A DNA stretch of 64,000 bases from Halalkalicoccus paucihalophilus (lineage in GTDB: Archaea; Halobacteriota; Halobacteria; Halobacteriales; Halalkalicoccaceae): assembly GCF_001593955.1 (NCBI RefSeq), contig NZ_LTAZ01000007.1, positions 90,132 through 154,131 on the forward strand, in the 5' to 3' direction. Below the pieces are notes generated by a model. It saw nothing but the letters and a program-made list of their open reading frames with translations, was not told where the DNA came from and ran no database searches. Made by a program: the position numbers and the translations under genes. This document shows, piece by piece, positions 45,685 to 54,694 of this stretch; positions within the stretch are counted from its first letter, which is position 1; each line of letters opens with the position of its first letter.

Positions 45685-45702
45685 CACGTCCAAACGATCG
45701 GG

Positions 45703-47514
45703 CTACTCGACAGTGACGCTTTTCGCGAGGTTGCGCGGTTTGTCGATCGGGCGACCGAGTGACCGTGCCGTATAGTAGGAGACGAACTGGAGTTGGACGT
45801 TCGCGAGCAATCCGCTGAGATCGGGATGCGTATCGGGGATCACCAGCATGTCGTCCGCGAACGCCGCCGTTCGTTCGCTCGCGGTGACGGCGACGATCTC
45901 CGCACCACGGGCCTGGGCCTCCTTCGCGTTGGTGTGGGTCTTTTCGTCGTGTTTCCCGTCGAACAGCGCGAAGATCGGTGTTCCGGGCGTGACGAGCGCG
46001 AGGGGGCCGTGTTTGAGTTCGCCCGAAGCGAAGCCTTCGGCGTGTTCGTACGTGATCTCCTTGAACTTCAGTGCGCCTTCGAGCGCGACCGGATGCTGGA
46101 GGGCGTGACCGATGAAGAAGTACGCGTCGCGGCCGTCGTACTTCGAACTGAGTGCCTCGGCCCGGGAGGTACGAATCACTTCCTCGATCTGGTTCGGCAA
46201 GACCGAGAGCGCCTCGAGGAACGCACCGAGGTCCTCACGGGCGGCAGCACCGTCGATCTCCTGCGTGAGCCGCTCGACGAGCAGCGCGAGCGTGACGACC
46301 TGCGAGGAGAACGTCTTCGTAGCGGCAACGCCGATCTCAGGACCGGCCCGGATGTAGAGCACCTCGTCGGCCTCGCGGGCGACCGTCGAGCCGACGACGT
46401 TGGTCACTGCGAGCGTTCGGGCCCCGGCCTCGCCGGCCGCCCTGAGCGCACCCAGGGTGTCGGCGGTCTCGCCGCTCTGTGTGACCGGCACGACGAGCGT
46501 TCCCTCGGGATCGGGGATCCGGCCGGTGAACTCGCTCGCCCGCGAGGTACGAACCCGAACGTTCGCCTCCTCGAGGAGGCGTGCGCCGTAGAGCGCGGCG
46601 TGATACGACGTGCCGCAGGCGACGAAATGGACCTCGGTGACGTCCTGGAAACAGCCCGGGGGGAAGTCCTCGAGGTGGACGGCGGGTGCTTCGGGATCGA
46701 TCCGTCCTCGGATCGTGTTCGAGAGCGACTCGGGCTGGCTCTCGATCTCCTTGAGCATGTAGTGATCGTAGCCGCCCTTGCCCGTCTCTTCGGGGTCCCA
46801 GTCGACGGTATCGATCTCGCGGGAAATCGGTCGGCCATCGAGGTCGGTGATCTCGAGCGAACCCTCGTCGACCGTGACGACGTCACCGTCTTCCAGGTAG
46901 ATCACTTCGTCGGTGAACTCGAGGAACGCGGGGACGTCGCTCGCCAGGTAGTAGGCGTCGTCGTGGAGGCCGACGACGAGCGGCGAGCCCTGTCTGGCCG
47001 CCCGGACGGTGTCTTCGCCCTCGATCATCATCGCGATCGCGTAGCTCCCTTCGAGACGGTCGATGGCCTCCCTGAACGCCGCGTCACTGTCGAGGCCGTT
47101 ATCGAGGAAGTGTTCGACGAGATGGGGGATCACCTCGGTATCGGTGTCGCTCTCGAAGACGTATCCGTGCCCTTCGAGCTCCGAACGGAGCGTCTCGTAG
47201 TTGGAGATGACGCCGTTATGGACGACTGCAACAGTGCCCGAGGCACTCGTGTGGGGGTGGGCGTTCGCGTCGGTCGGCGGGCCATGAGTGCTCCAGCGGG
47301 TGTGACCGATCCCGGAGATCCCCTGCGGGAGTTCCCGGACGAATCCGTCGGTCAGGTCACTGATCTTTCCGGCGCGTTTTCGGACGACGAGGTCGGTTCC
47401 GTTCTGTATCGCGAGGCCTGCAGAGTCGTAGCCGCGATATTCGAGGTTCTTGAGACCGGTCAGTACGGTGTCGACGGCGTCGTTCGAGCCGACACAAGCG
47501 ATGATCCCGCACAT
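45703..47514 (-). CDS. glmS: Glutamine-fructose-6-phosphate aminotransferase (GlmS)
   Basis: A 603-residue enzyme that makes glucosamine-6-phosphate. The N-terminus MCGIIACVG carries the catalytic cysteine at position 2 of the glutaminase domain. The C-terminal part has two SIS sugar-isomerase domains (HFVACGTSYHAALYGARLLEE, TQSGETADTLGAL, and the closing LAKSVTVE). It provides GlcN-6-P for GlmM and the GlmU-like enzyme. The promoter region has an unusual inverted repeat and a leader mini-ORF whose stop lies one base before the glmS ATG. Confidence 0.96.
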   Translation of the reverse strand: MCGIIACVGSNDAVDTVLTGLKNLEYRGYDSAGLAIQNGTDLVVRKRAGKISDLTDGFVRELPQGISGIGHTRWSTHGPPTDANAHPHTSASGTVAVVHNGVISNYETLRSELEGHGYVFESDTDTEVIPHLVEHFLDNGLDSDAAFREAIDRLEGSYAIAMMIEGEDTVRAARQGSPLVVGLHDDAYYLASDVPAFLEFTDEVIYLEDGDVVTVDEGSLEITDLDGRPISREIDTVDWDPEETGKGGYDHYMLKEIESQPESLSNTIRGRIDPEAPAVHLEDFPPGCFQDVTEVHFVACGTSYHAALYGARLLEEANVRVRTSRASEFTGRIPDPEGTLVVPVTQSGETADTLGALRAAGEAGARTLAVTNVVGSTVAREADEVLYIRAGPEIGVAATKTFSSQVVTLALLVERLTQEIDGAAAREDLGAFLEALSVLPNQIEEVIRTSRAEALSSKYDGRDAYFFIGHALQHPVALEGALKFKEITYEHAEGFASGELKHGPLALVTPGTPIFALFDGKHDEKTHTNAKEAQARGAEIVAVTASERTAAFADDMLVIPDTHPDLSGLLANVQLQFVSYYTARSLGRPIDKPRNLAKSVTVE

Positions 47515-47515
47515 A

Positions 47516-47584
47516 TCAGTTCACCTCGGTGATCGAGGCGGGCTGTCGTCGGTACGTCTCGGAGGGTGGATCGTTCGATGTCAT
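47516..47584 (-). CDS. 22-codon leader ORF in front of glmS
   Basis: ATG at 47584 opens a frame encoding MTSNDPPSETYRRQPASITEVN, ending one base before the glmS start codon. It could couple translation to glmS or act as a regulatory leader peptide. It is in a different frame from glmS, so it is not an N-terminal extension. It may also be a chance frame. Confidence 0.35.
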   Translation of the reverse strand: MTSNDPPSETYRRQPASITEVN

Positions 47585-47593
47585 GATTGGAGG

Positions 47594-47615
47594 TGCTTAC
47601 GTAGCGGGGTAAGCA
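47594..47615. promoter_or_regulatory. Perfect 7-base inverted repeat, candidate operator of glmS
   Basis: TGCTTAC, eight bases, GTAAGCA: a two-fold symmetric site of 22 bases. It lies 13-35 bases downstream of where transcription should start from the TATA-like box at 47651-47660, so a bound dimer would block glmS transcription. Confidence 0.5.
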
Positions 47616-47650
47616 TCGGACTTCTGTCGGATAGAACTGCTCTCGTATGC

Positions 47651-47660
47651 ATTACTATAC
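47651..47660 (-). promoter_or_regulatory. Probable glmS TATA box
   Basis: On the minus strand GTATAGTAAT is the only TATA-like sequence at a suitable distance upstream of the inverted repeat. The predicted start near 47629 leaves a leader of roughly 45 bases before the mini-ORF and 115 before glmS. Confidence 0.45.
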
Positions 47661-47916
47661 GCAGACTAAAACCCTACCGAACGACGGTCGATACAGTCAC
47701 CTTACGCACAGATTGAGAGACGGTAGAAAACGGTACACGAGGCGGCACAGCGGGGAACGAACGTCGGTATCGGGTTTAGCAGATCGATAATCGATCGATA
47801 GCAAACAGCTCGCTACGAACGACGAACAGCCGTCGCTGACGTTCCCGCGATCCGAAGGGTGTAGCCGCATCGAACTGCTTCGGAGTTGTGCGGGTTACGT
47901 ACGCCGGGAACCGTAT

Positions 47917-48489
47917 TCAGCTGTCCGAGCCGTCGTCCGAGGCGTAGACTTCGTCCATCGATCCGAGGAAGATGATGTTCTCCCTCCCGACGGTCAGTTT
48001 CGTGATCTCCGCGTTCTCTTCCATCCCCGAGAGCAGACGACTGACCTTGGCCTTCGACCAGTCGGTGTGGTCGACGATCCGGGACTGTTTCATTCTGCCG
48101 TCGTTGGAGGCAAGCAGACGGACGATTCGGTCTTCGTCGGTCAGTACGGGATCGTCGCCGAGCGATCGGTCTCGCGACGTGGTCGTCTCAAGGGGTGGAA
48201 TTGACATCGAAGCGGGTCGCGAGGGGTCTGCGGGCGAGCGAGACGGTTCGTCCGGGACACGCACGCGCGCTAGTGCCATACCAGCCAACATTCCGCCGAG
48301 TAACCCGATCAGCAGGGCGATCAGACAGTCGATACCGGGTGTGAACTGGAGGAATGCCGTCGATCCGACCCAGAGGCTCGGACACGAATACCGTCGGTAC
48401 TCACCACGCCCTATCCGTCGAGGATGACACTCGTGATCGGGCGGCCGAAAGAACACCGAAGTCGAGGGTTTCGAGACGGTCGAATCCAT
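47917..48489 (-). CDS. Membrane-anchored winged-helix protein (short paralogue)
   Basis: A 190-residue protein. One membrane helix (LIALLIGLLGGMLAGMALA, about residues 58-76) is followed by a polar linker and a C-terminal winged helix (RIVRLLASNDGRMKQSRIVDHTDWSKAKVSRLLSGMEENAEITKL). This winged helix is closely similar to the C-terminus of the protein at 16079, but the large extracellular sensor domain is missing. ATG 48489 is chosen because the upstream frame overlaps the neighbouring gene. It starts 14 bases after the DUF7344-like gene, so both form an operon. Confidence 0.75.
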   Translation of the reverse strand: MDSTVSKPSTSVFFRPPDHECHPRRIGRGEYRRYSCPSLWVGSTAFLQFTPGIDCLIALLIGLLGGMLAGMALARVRVPDEPSRSPADPSRPASMSIPPLETTTSRDRSLGDDPVLTDEDRIVRLLASNDGRMKQSRIVDHTDWSKAKVSRLLSGMEENAEITKLTVGRENIIFLGSMDEVYASDDGSDS

Positions 48490-48503
48490 ACGGTCGTATC
48501 GAG

Positions 48504-49082
48504 TCAGTCCTCCAACGAGTGAATCAGCCCCACCGTCACCGTGACGTAGATCACGGTGATCAGCGTCGCTACCCCGAGACCGGCGACCGGTGAGAGCCCG
48601 AGCCATGCGAGCGTGAGGAGCCCGATACTGAGAACAGTTGCGCCACCGATATATCGCACCCACTTTGTGGCCTCGGAGTTTTCGTTCGTCGAATCCACAG
48701 TCGCGTCTTGGAGGTAACTCGCTACCTGATCGGCCAACGGCGTGCGCTCGACGACTCCCCGACTGCGATTGTAGGTGATCAGGTCGAAGTCAGCGAGTTT
48801 CGGCAAGTGAGACTGATACAACGCGATATAGACGCGCTGGCGTTGATCGGACGTGAGTTGTTGAACGGTCGTATCGTGTTCCCACGCGGCGACCTGTTCT
48901 GCGATATCACGCATATCTACAGGCCCTTCGGTGTCGGAAAGGTACTGCAGTACGCGGCGACGACGTTCGTTTTGAAGAATATGAAACGTGTCGTCTTTGG
49001 AGAGAGAGCGTTCAGGAGGAGCGGCCTCCGAGACGGCGGTGTCGTTCGAAGAGGATCGCTCCGCATTGACGGTCGACATCAT
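48504..49082 (-). CDS. DUF7344-like winged-helix membrane protein
   Basis: A 192-residue protein with an N-terminal winged helix (DTFHILQNERRRRVLQYLSDTEGPVDMRDIAEQVAAWE, then RVYIALYQSHLPKLADFDLITYN) and two C-terminal membrane helices (GGATVLSIGLLTLAWLGLS and GVATLITVIYVTVTVGLI). I recognise the N-terminal domain as the haloarchaeal DUF7344 type. It is probably a membrane-tethered regulator. It shares an operon with the short winged-helix paralogue. Upstream is an A/T-rich region that carries the promoter. Confidence 0.82.
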   Translation of the reverse strand: MMSTVNAERSSSNDTAVSEAAPPERSLSKDDTFHILQNERRRRVLQYLSDTEGPVDMRDIAEQVAAWEHDTTVQQLTSDQRQRVYIALYQSHLPKLADFDLITYNRSRGVVERTPLADQVASYLQDATVDSTNENSEATKWVRYIGGATVLSIGLLTLAWLGLSPVAGLGVATLITVIYVTVTVGLIHSLED

Positions 49083-49375
49083 TTCGTCGTTTTCGCAATA
49101 TCGGCCGGCACATAATAAACCGTCCGTTGTTCCAAGTAGTTTTAGATCGTTCCAGACCGTTTCACGAACTCACACCTATCTACAAATGTACTGAATGAGA
49201 TACGATAAGCATTACCCAAATCCATATCCGAGATGTCGAATTCTGCTTTTTCATCGCGATATACAGGATAACCACCCCACTAGAGGAGATATCGATTAAT
49301 AAATCATAATATATAGTATATTATAATCGGTCGTTTCTTGCGTTATCGAATACATTGGATTTCCAATATATATGG
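49083..49375. other. A/T-rich island at the edge of the sugar-nucleotide operon
   Basis: Nearly 300 bases with no gene and much lower GC than the surroundings, including A/T runs near 49290-49330 (AATATATAGTATATTATAAT) and an ATTGGA-TT-TCCAAT inverted repeat at 49354-49367. It holds the promoter of the DUF7344-like gene and may hold a terminator for the glycosyltransferase gene that ends at 49376. Confidence 0.5.
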
Positions 49376-50296
49376 CTAGAGTCGGAGAGAGGTTGTGTAG
49401 AGCGTAAGAAGTCGATCACCCATTTCATCGAGGGCTAATCCGTCGACAACGTCCCGTCCATCGGCTCGTTGGCCACGTTCGAGGATAGAATCGAGATGAC
49501 ATGCAAGGACGTCGGCGGACTCCCCGATGAAACAGTTCGAAACACCCTCGAGAACGTCGCTGACGAACCCGACGTCAGTCGAGACGACCGGGAGGTTACA
49601 CGCAGCGGCCTCTTTGACGACCATCGGGCCGCTTTCGCGCTCGGAGGTGACGAGCAACGCGTCGCTCGCATTCATCACGTAGGGCATCTCCTCGTATGCG
49701 AGCCCCGAAACCGTATGGAGTTTAGCAGTGGTCGAGAGTCGGTCGATCACGCGTTCGGCGAGCGGGTAGTTCTTTACCGCCCGGTCTGGGTCGTACGGGA
49801 AAAGCACGATCCGCTCGTCGAGGTTCCAGCCCAAATACTCGCGGGCCTCGTCCCGGTCGATCGGCCGAAACAGGTCGGTGTCGATGCCGAACGGAACGAT
49901 CGTGTGCGGAACGTCGAGTTCGCGCGAAACCGCCGCCGAGGGTGCGATCACCGCGTCGCTGTGGCGTGCCGCGAATCGGGTGACGTAGTCGAGACGGTTC
50001 GAGTAGCCCATCACCTCGGATCCCCAGATCGAGAGGATCACCGGACGGACGGGTTGGGCGAGCGCGATCGGACCGACCAGCCCATAGTTCGCATGAACGA
50101 GATCGTAGTTCCCAAAGAGAGCCTCACGGAGGACTCGTCGGTAGAAGCGCGCGAACTCGCCCGGGCCGCGGCCGTTTTCCGGTCGAGGGACCTCGACGAC
50201 CGTACACTCGATGCCCCGTTCTTCGAGCATACGCACCTGCTGGTCGAAAAACGAGCGGGGCGTCGTCACCAACTGGAGGGCTCTAATAGGAGCCAT
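49376..50296 (-). CDS. GT4-type glycosyltransferase
   Basis: A 306-residue GT-B fold glycosyltransferase. The acceptor half begins RALQLVTTPRSFFDQQVRMLEERG and contains DLVHANYGLVGPIAL. The donor half has the typical VPFGIDTDLFRPIDRDEAREYLGW and then ALLVTSERESGPMVVKEAAACNLPVVSTDVGFVSDVL, the E-x7-E region that binds the nucleotide sugar. Its start overlaps the DUF354 gene stop by 14 bases. It is the last gene of the sugar-nucleotide operon and is somewhat shorter than the usual 350-400 residues. Confidence 0.9.
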   Translation of the reverse strand: MAPIRALQLVTTPRSFFDQQVRMLEERGIECTVVEVPRPENGRGPGEFARFYRRVLREALFGNYDLVHANYGLVGPIALAQPVRPVILSIWGSEVMGYSNRLDYVTRFAARHSDAVIAPSAAVSRELDVPHTIVPFGIDTDLFRPIDRDEAREYLGWNLDERIVLFPYDPDRAVKNYPLAERVIDRLSTTAKLHTVSGLAYEEMPYVMNASDALLVTSERESGPMVVKEAAACNLPVVSTDVGFVSDVLEGVSNCFIGESADVLACHLDSILERGQRADGRDVVDGLALDEMGDRLLTLYTTSLRL

Positions 50297-51332
50297 CGCC
50301 GGTGAGTGCCCCGAGGATCACGTCCGTCGTGTCGACCTTCTCGTCGAGCAGGCGCTCGCGTGCGCTCTCCCAGTCCCGGTCCTCCTCGCCCGAGAGGATC
50401 GATTCGGCGACGTCGAGGGCCATCCGGTGGCGGAACGACCCCTGACAGTTGTACAACAGGCCGTAGCGTGCCTCGAGTTCATCGGTATAGCCCATTCGGA
50501 GGGTGTTGACGTAGACCGCGGGCGTCCCCAGCACCGCGCTTTCGGCAGCCATCGTCGCGCCCTCGCCGACGAACAGCGACGCTCCGGCGAGCAGGTCGTG
50601 CATCCGATGTGGCTCGATGTCGACCTGCCGGTTACGAACGCGAGAGGGGAGGTCCCCCTCTGCCGTGATCAGTACCCGTACCCCGGTGGCTTCGAGCCGA
50701 TCGACCACGTCGCCGACGTCGTCGATACCGCCCGCACCGGCGTCGTGGGAGGCCTCCCACGAGACGAGTCGGAGTACGACGTACTCCTCGTCGGAGCCGA
50801 GACCGACGTCCTCGCGGATCGATTCGTCGGGCGTAAAGCGGTCCGGATGGAGGTACGCGAGTTCGTGATAACCCGGATATCGGACCTGTTTCGCGCCGAA
50901 GTCCGCGTGGAAGCACTCCGGCGTCCAGATCTCGTCCGCGAAGGGGGCCATGAGCTTGTTCGTCAGCGCCGCGTGTTCGGTATCGGTGAAGACGACGCTC
51001 TTTGCCCCTACTGCGCGTGCGACGTGGGCGACCGCCGAACCGCCGATCGCGGTCATCACGTCCGGTTCGAACGCGCGGGCGCGACGCAGCATTCTCGCTT
51101 CGTATAGTCCCTGGGCGGCGAGCAGCCGGACTCCCGAGGCGGAGCGGCCGATCACGTCGTACTCGAAGCCGTAGGCGTCGAGCAGGTCGGTCGCGACCTC
51201 CGAGTCGCGCACGACGATCGAGATCTCGTGGTCGGCTTCGAGCTCGCGGATCGCGTGTCTGTAGAAGTGGACGTGCGCCGGGTGCTGGATGGCGACCAGC
51301 AGGCGCTCGGGTTCAGAGCTTGCGGTAGGCAT
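50283..51332 (-). CDS. DUF354 protein (GT-B fold, UDP-GlcNAc 2-epimerase-like)
   Basis: A 349-residue DUF354 protein. The start LLVAIQHPAHVHFYRHAIREL, then AIGGSAVAHVARAVGAKSVVFTDTEHA, and VGEGATMAAESAVLGTPAVYVNTLRMG are typical. The fold resembles glycosyltransferases and UDP-GlcNAc 2-epimerases. In archaea these genes lie in glycan clusters; the reaction is unproven, and an epimerase or transferase are both possible. It overlaps its neighbours (20 bases with the upstream dehydrogenase gene, 14 with the downstream glycosyltransferase). Confidence 0.88.
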   Translation of the reverse strand: MPTASSEPERLLVAIQHPAHVHFYRHAIRELEADHEISIVVRDSEVATDLLDAYGFEYDVIGRSASGVRLLAAQGLYEARMLRRARAFEPDVMTAIGGSAVAHVARAVGAKSVVFTDTEHAALTNKLMAPFADEIWTPECFHADFGAKQVRYPGYHELAYLHPDRFTPDESIREDVGLGSDEEYVVLRLVSWEASHDAGAGGIDDVGDVVDRLEATGVRVLITAEGDLPSRVRNRQVDIEPHRMHDLLAGASLFVGEGATMAAESAVLGTPAVYVNTLRMGYTDELEARYGLLYNCQGSFRHRMALDVAESILSGEEDRDWESARERLLDEKVDTTDVILGALTGDGSY

Positions 51333-52608
51333 ATCCGGCCTCCTCGACCTCAGTTTCGTCCAGTACGCCTTTCACGTCCACGAGGACGGGGTTCTCGGCG
51401 AGCTGTTCTTTCGCCGCCTCGAGATCGAAGTCCTCGAGGATCGTATCGTGTGGCGTCGCCAACACGACCCCGTCGGCATCCTCGAAGTCGGGTTCGGGCA
51501 GCGGGTCGATACCGAACGACTCGCGGATCTGCTCGTCGGGTGCGAGCGGATCGTAGCCGTCACACTCGATGCCGTATTCGGCGAGGGTCGTGATGACGCC
51601 GCCGATTTCCGACGTGCGGAGGTCCCCGACGTTCGGTTTGTACGCCAGCCCGAGCACGACCATCCGACTGTCCTGAAGCACCTTTCCGGACTCGTTGAGT
51701 GCCTTCAGCGTTAGTTCGGCGGTGTGCTTGGGCATGTACTCGTTGACCTCGCGGGCCTGGAGGATGAGCTTCGGCGAGTAGCCCGCTCGCTCGGAGCCAT
51801 GGACGAGAAACAGCGGATCGACGGGGATACAGTGGCCCCCGACCAGTCCGGGGGTGTACTCGTGGAAGTTCCACTTCGACGCGGCGGCGTCGATGACCTC
51901 CTTCGTATCGAGCCCCATGTGATCGCAGATCAGCGCGAGTTCGTTGACCACCGCGATGTTGACGTCCCGCTGGACGTTCTCGAGGACCTTTGCCGCTTCC
52001 GCGGTCTCGATCGTGGGCGCTCGATAGAGGCCGGCGTCGATGATCTGCCCGTAGAGCGCCGCGAGGTCCGCGAGCGTCTCGTCCGTGTCGCCGCTGACGA
52101 TCTTTTTGACCTCGCGCAGGCTCTTGTCGGTCCCCGGGGCGAGGCGCTCGGGCGAGTAGCCCATGTTGAACTCCTCGCTCTGGGTCAGCCCCGAGGCCTC
52201 CTCGATCGCGGGTCCGAGGACGTCGCGTGTCACGCCGGGGTAGACGGTCGATTCGAGGACCACGGTGGCGCCGGGCGAGAGGTGTTCGCCGACGGTCCGG
52301 CCCGCGCTCTCGACGAAGTCGAGATTGGGGTTTTTCATGCTGTCGACCGGCGTCGGAACGGTGATGACGACGTAGTCGGCGCGTTCGATTCCGGTGGGAT
52401 CCATCGTGAACTCGATTCCGCTGGTAGCGACAGCGTCGTCGCCGATCTCGCCGGTCGGGTCGCGGCCCGCGGAGAGCCCTTTGATCTTCCCCTCGTCGAC
52501 GTCGTAGCCGATCACGGCGAGGCCCTCCTCGTCGAAGGCGCTTGCGAGCGGTAGGCCAACGTATCCGAGACCGACGATACAGACCGTATCTCCGTTTGGT
52601 TCAGGCAT
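51313..52608 (-). CDS. UDP-sugar 6-dehydrogenase, WbpA/TviB-like
   Basis: A 431-residue nucleotide-sugar dehydrogenase that oxidises C6 to a carboxylate with two NAD. The Rossmann motif is VGLGYVGLPLA; the catalytic cysteine is in VGGHCIPVDPLFLVH (about residue 262); MGYSPERLAPGTD and LGLAYKPNVGDLRTSE complete the signature. The sequence style is closest to WbpA/TviB, which act on UDP-GlcNAc. The ATG at 52608 gives an 8-base overlap with the upstream paralogue; 12 more codons are possible. Confidence 0.92.
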   Translation of the reverse strand: MPEPNGDTVCIVGLGYVGLPLASAFDEEGLAVIGYDVDEGKIKGLSAGRDPTGEIGDDAVATSGIEFTMDPTGIERADYVVITVPTPVDSMKNPNLDFVESAGRTVGEHLSPGATVVLESTVYPGVTRDVLGPAIEEASGLTQSEEFNMGYSPERLAPGTDKSLREVKKIVSGDTDETLADLAALYGQIIDAGLYRAPTIETAEAAKVLENVQRDVNIAVVNELALICDHMGLDTKEVIDAAASKWNFHEYTPGLVGGHCIPVDPLFLVHGSERAGYSPKLILQAREVNEYMPKHTAELTLKALNESGKVLQDSRMVVLGLAYKPNVGDLRTSEIGGVITTLAEYGIECDGYDPLAPDEQIRESFGIDPLPEPDFEDADGVVLATPHDTILEDFDLEAAKEQLAENPVLVDVKGVLDETEVEEAGYAYRKL

Positions 52609-53989
52609 TGATACCGATTCCTCTGTAGTAGATTCCGTGTTCATTCTGTAGTTCCGAAAGAGCCTGCCGGCCGTCGACGACCACCAGCGGGTCGTCGGCC
52701 GCCAGCGCAGGTATTTCGAGGTCCTCGAACGCTTCCTGGGCGGTCACCAGGACGACCGCGTCGTAGCTCCGCTGGCGGGCGTCGTCGAGCGAGACGACCG
52801 CCGCACCCACGTCCTCGAACGGTTCGTGGGTGTCGGTGATCGGGTCGACAGCCGTGACGTTCGCGCCCGCGCTCGTGAGGCGTTCGATGACGCCCACTGC
52901 GGGCGTTGCACGCAGTTCGTCGACGCCGGCCCGGTAGGTCAGCCCGAGGACGAGCACGTCGCTTCCCTCGGTCTCCTTGCCGTGTTTCGTCAGCCCGGAG
53001 AGGGCGAGTTCCGCGGTGTAGGTCGGCATGGTGTCGTTGATCTCGCGGGACAGTTCCATCAGCCGCGAGTCGGCCTCGAACATCTGGATCAGGAAGTGGG
53101 GGTAGTAGGGGATGCAGTGGCCCCCGACGCCCGCACCGGGGATGTGCAGGTCACAGAACGGCTGGGTGTTCGCGGCCTGAATCGCCTCCAGAACGCTGAT
53201 CTCCAGTTCCTCGGCGTGTTTCGTCAGCTCGTTCGCGAGCGCGATGTTGACGTCGCGATATACCCCTTCGAACACCTTGACCGCCTCCGCGGTCGTCGCG
53301 TCCGAGACGGGGATGATCTCCTGGGAGTTGATCTCGCCGTAGATCAGTTCGGCCACGCGCGTGCTCTCGTCGTCGATCCCGCCGACGATCTTGGGGTAGG
53401 CCCCGTGGATGTCCTCGATCGCCCGCCCGCTCGCGGTACGCTCGGGACAGAACGCGACGCCGAACTTCTCGCGGTCCAGCCCGCTTTCTTCTGCGAGCAA
53501 CGGCGCGACGACGTCCCGGCAGGTGCGGGGCGGGACCGTCGATTCGAGGATGACCTGATCGCCTGCTTCGAGTCCCGAGGCGATCTGTTCCATCACCGAT
53601 TCGACGACCGAGAGGTCGGGTTTGCTGTTCTCGTCGACCAGCGTGGGAACGATCACGACGTGGATCCGGGCGGCCTCCGCGGCGGCGGGACCGTCGGTCG
53701 TCGCCGAGAGCGCGCCGCGCTCGACGACCTCGCTCACGAGCTCCGAGAGCCCGGGCTCGCCGACAATGTGGTTCTCGCCGGCGTTGACGCCCTCGACGAC
53801 TGCGGGGTCGACGTCCATCCCGGTGACGTTGCCGGTCACGTCGGCGTAGACCGACGCGAGCGGCAGGCCCATCTTGCCGAGCCCGTAGACCGCGACCGGG
53901 ATCTCGCCGCTCGTCAGGGCAGTGCGTTGTTCGTCCGTCGATGCCTCCGAACCGTAGAGCGCCGGGGCGCTCCGTGTTGTATTACTCAT
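52601..53989 (-). CDS. UDP-sugar 6-dehydrogenase, WecC-like paralogue
   Basis: A 462-residue dehydrogenase. The nucleotide-binding motif is [15 protein letters not shown]. Cysteine in [15 protein letters not shown] (about residue 290) is catalytic, [15 protein letters not shown] and [16 protein letters not shown] are conserved. It resembles UDP-ManNAc dehydrogenases (WecC, MMP0706 type) more than UDP-glucose ones. Having two different 6-dehydrogenases in one operon suggests two separate uronic acids, or one oxidising the product of an epimerase such as DUF354. It overlaps the acetyltransferase gene by 8 bases. Confidence 0.9.
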   Translation of the reverse strand: MSNTTRSAPALYGSEASTDEQRTALTSGEIPVAVYGLGKMGLPLASVYADVTGNVTGMDVDPAVVEGVNAGENHIVGEPGLSELVSEVVERGALSATTDGPAAAEAARIHVVIVPTLVDENSKPDLSVVESVMEQIASGLEAGDQVILESTVPPRTCRDVVAPLLAEESGLDREKFGVAFCPERTASGRAIEDIHGAYPKIVGGIDDESTRVAELIYGEINSQEIIPVSDATTAEAVKVFEGVYRDVNIALANELTKHAEELEISVLEAIQAANTQPFCDLHIPGAGVGGHCIPYYPHFLIQMFEADSRLMELSREINDTMPTYTAELALSGLTKHGKETEGSDVLVLGLTYRAGVDELRATPAVGVIERLTSAGANVTAVDPITDTHEPFEDVGAAVVSLDDARQRSYDAVVLVTAQEAFEDLEIPALAADDPLVVVDGRQALSELQNEHGIYYRGIGINA

Positions 53990-54575
53990 CGAGTAGGTTC
54001 TCCCCCGAGAGGGACTCGGGAAGGTCTCGGTGTCGTGCGGGGGTTCCGAGCGCGAGGGTGTGGGGCGGGACGTCCTCGGTCACGGTCGCACCGGCGGCCA
54101 CGAACGAGCCGGCACCGACACGAACCCCCGGCAGGATCGTCGCGTTCGCGCCGATCGAGACGCCGTCTTCGAGGGTCGGCCCCTCGAGGTCGTCGTCCCG
54201 CCGAACGGGATAGGGATCGTTCGTCATCACCGCACGCGGGCCGATGAAGACGTTCGAGCCGATCGTCGTGTCCGTCGGGACGTAGACGCCCGTCTGGAGG
54301 CTGACGTGCGAGCCGATCTCGGTGGTGCCGTCGATCACGGTGTCAGTCCCGACGATCACATCGTCGCCGATCGTCGTGTCTTCCCTGACGAGGGCGTTGT
54401 GACCCGTCGTGAAGTCGTCGCCGATCTCGACGTCCGCGTAGACGATGGTACCCTTGCGGATCCGTGCGCGATCGCCGATGACGGCGGGGTCGGCCGACTC
54501 GTCGTGGAGATATCCCACGGAATCCGGGTCGTCGATCACACAGTCATCGCCGAGTTCGAGCCGTGTTTCTGTCAT
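53982..54575 (-). CDS. Hexapeptide-repeat N-acetyltransferase, WbpD/WlbB-like
   Basis: A 197-residue left-handed beta-helix acyltransferase. The hexapeptide repeats run through residues 40-175 ([20 protein letters not shown]). [15 protein letters not shown] and [15 protein letters not shown] are the signature of enzymes that acetylate the 3-amino group of UDP-GlcNAc3NA. It should act directly after the DegT aminotransferase encoded nearby. It is the first gene of a five-gene overlapping unit ending with the glycosyltransferase at 49376. Confidence 0.9.
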   Translation of the reverse strand: MTETRLELGDDCVIDDPDSVGYLHDESADPAVIGDRARIRKGTIVYADVEIGDDFTTGHNALVREDTTIGDDVIVGTDTVIDGTTEIGSHVSLQTGVYVPTDTTIGSNVFIGPRAVMTNDPYPVRRDDDLEGPTLEDGVSIGANATILPGVRVGAGSFVAAGATVTEDVPPHTLALGTPARHRDLPESLSGENLLDE

Positions 54576-54694
54576 ACAGTGCGCCTCCTGTCGTTAGTTC
54601 GTATCGTGTGCATGGAAATCATCGTTCCGTTCGCGTGCGGACTATAGGAGATCGTCGCTTTCCCGGATGGTTACTAAGCGATGCATAAATCGGG

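Larger units (their letters stand above)
47585..47916. other. glmS upstream region without a gene
   Basis: About 330 bases between glmS and the membrane-anchored regulator gene, both on the minus strand. It contains the glmS promoter elements (inverted repeat at 47594-47615, TATA-like box at 47651-47660). The part at 47700-47916 shows nothing recognisable beyond GATCGATAATCGATCGAT near 47783, a short repeat of GATCGAT. Confidence 0.5.

Noticed and set aside
45793..47532. Long open frame (579 codons) on the plus strand opposite glmS
   Set aside because: It mirrors GlmS on the other strand and has the Arg/Val/Asp-rich composition produced by GC-rich antisense frames; no family motif.
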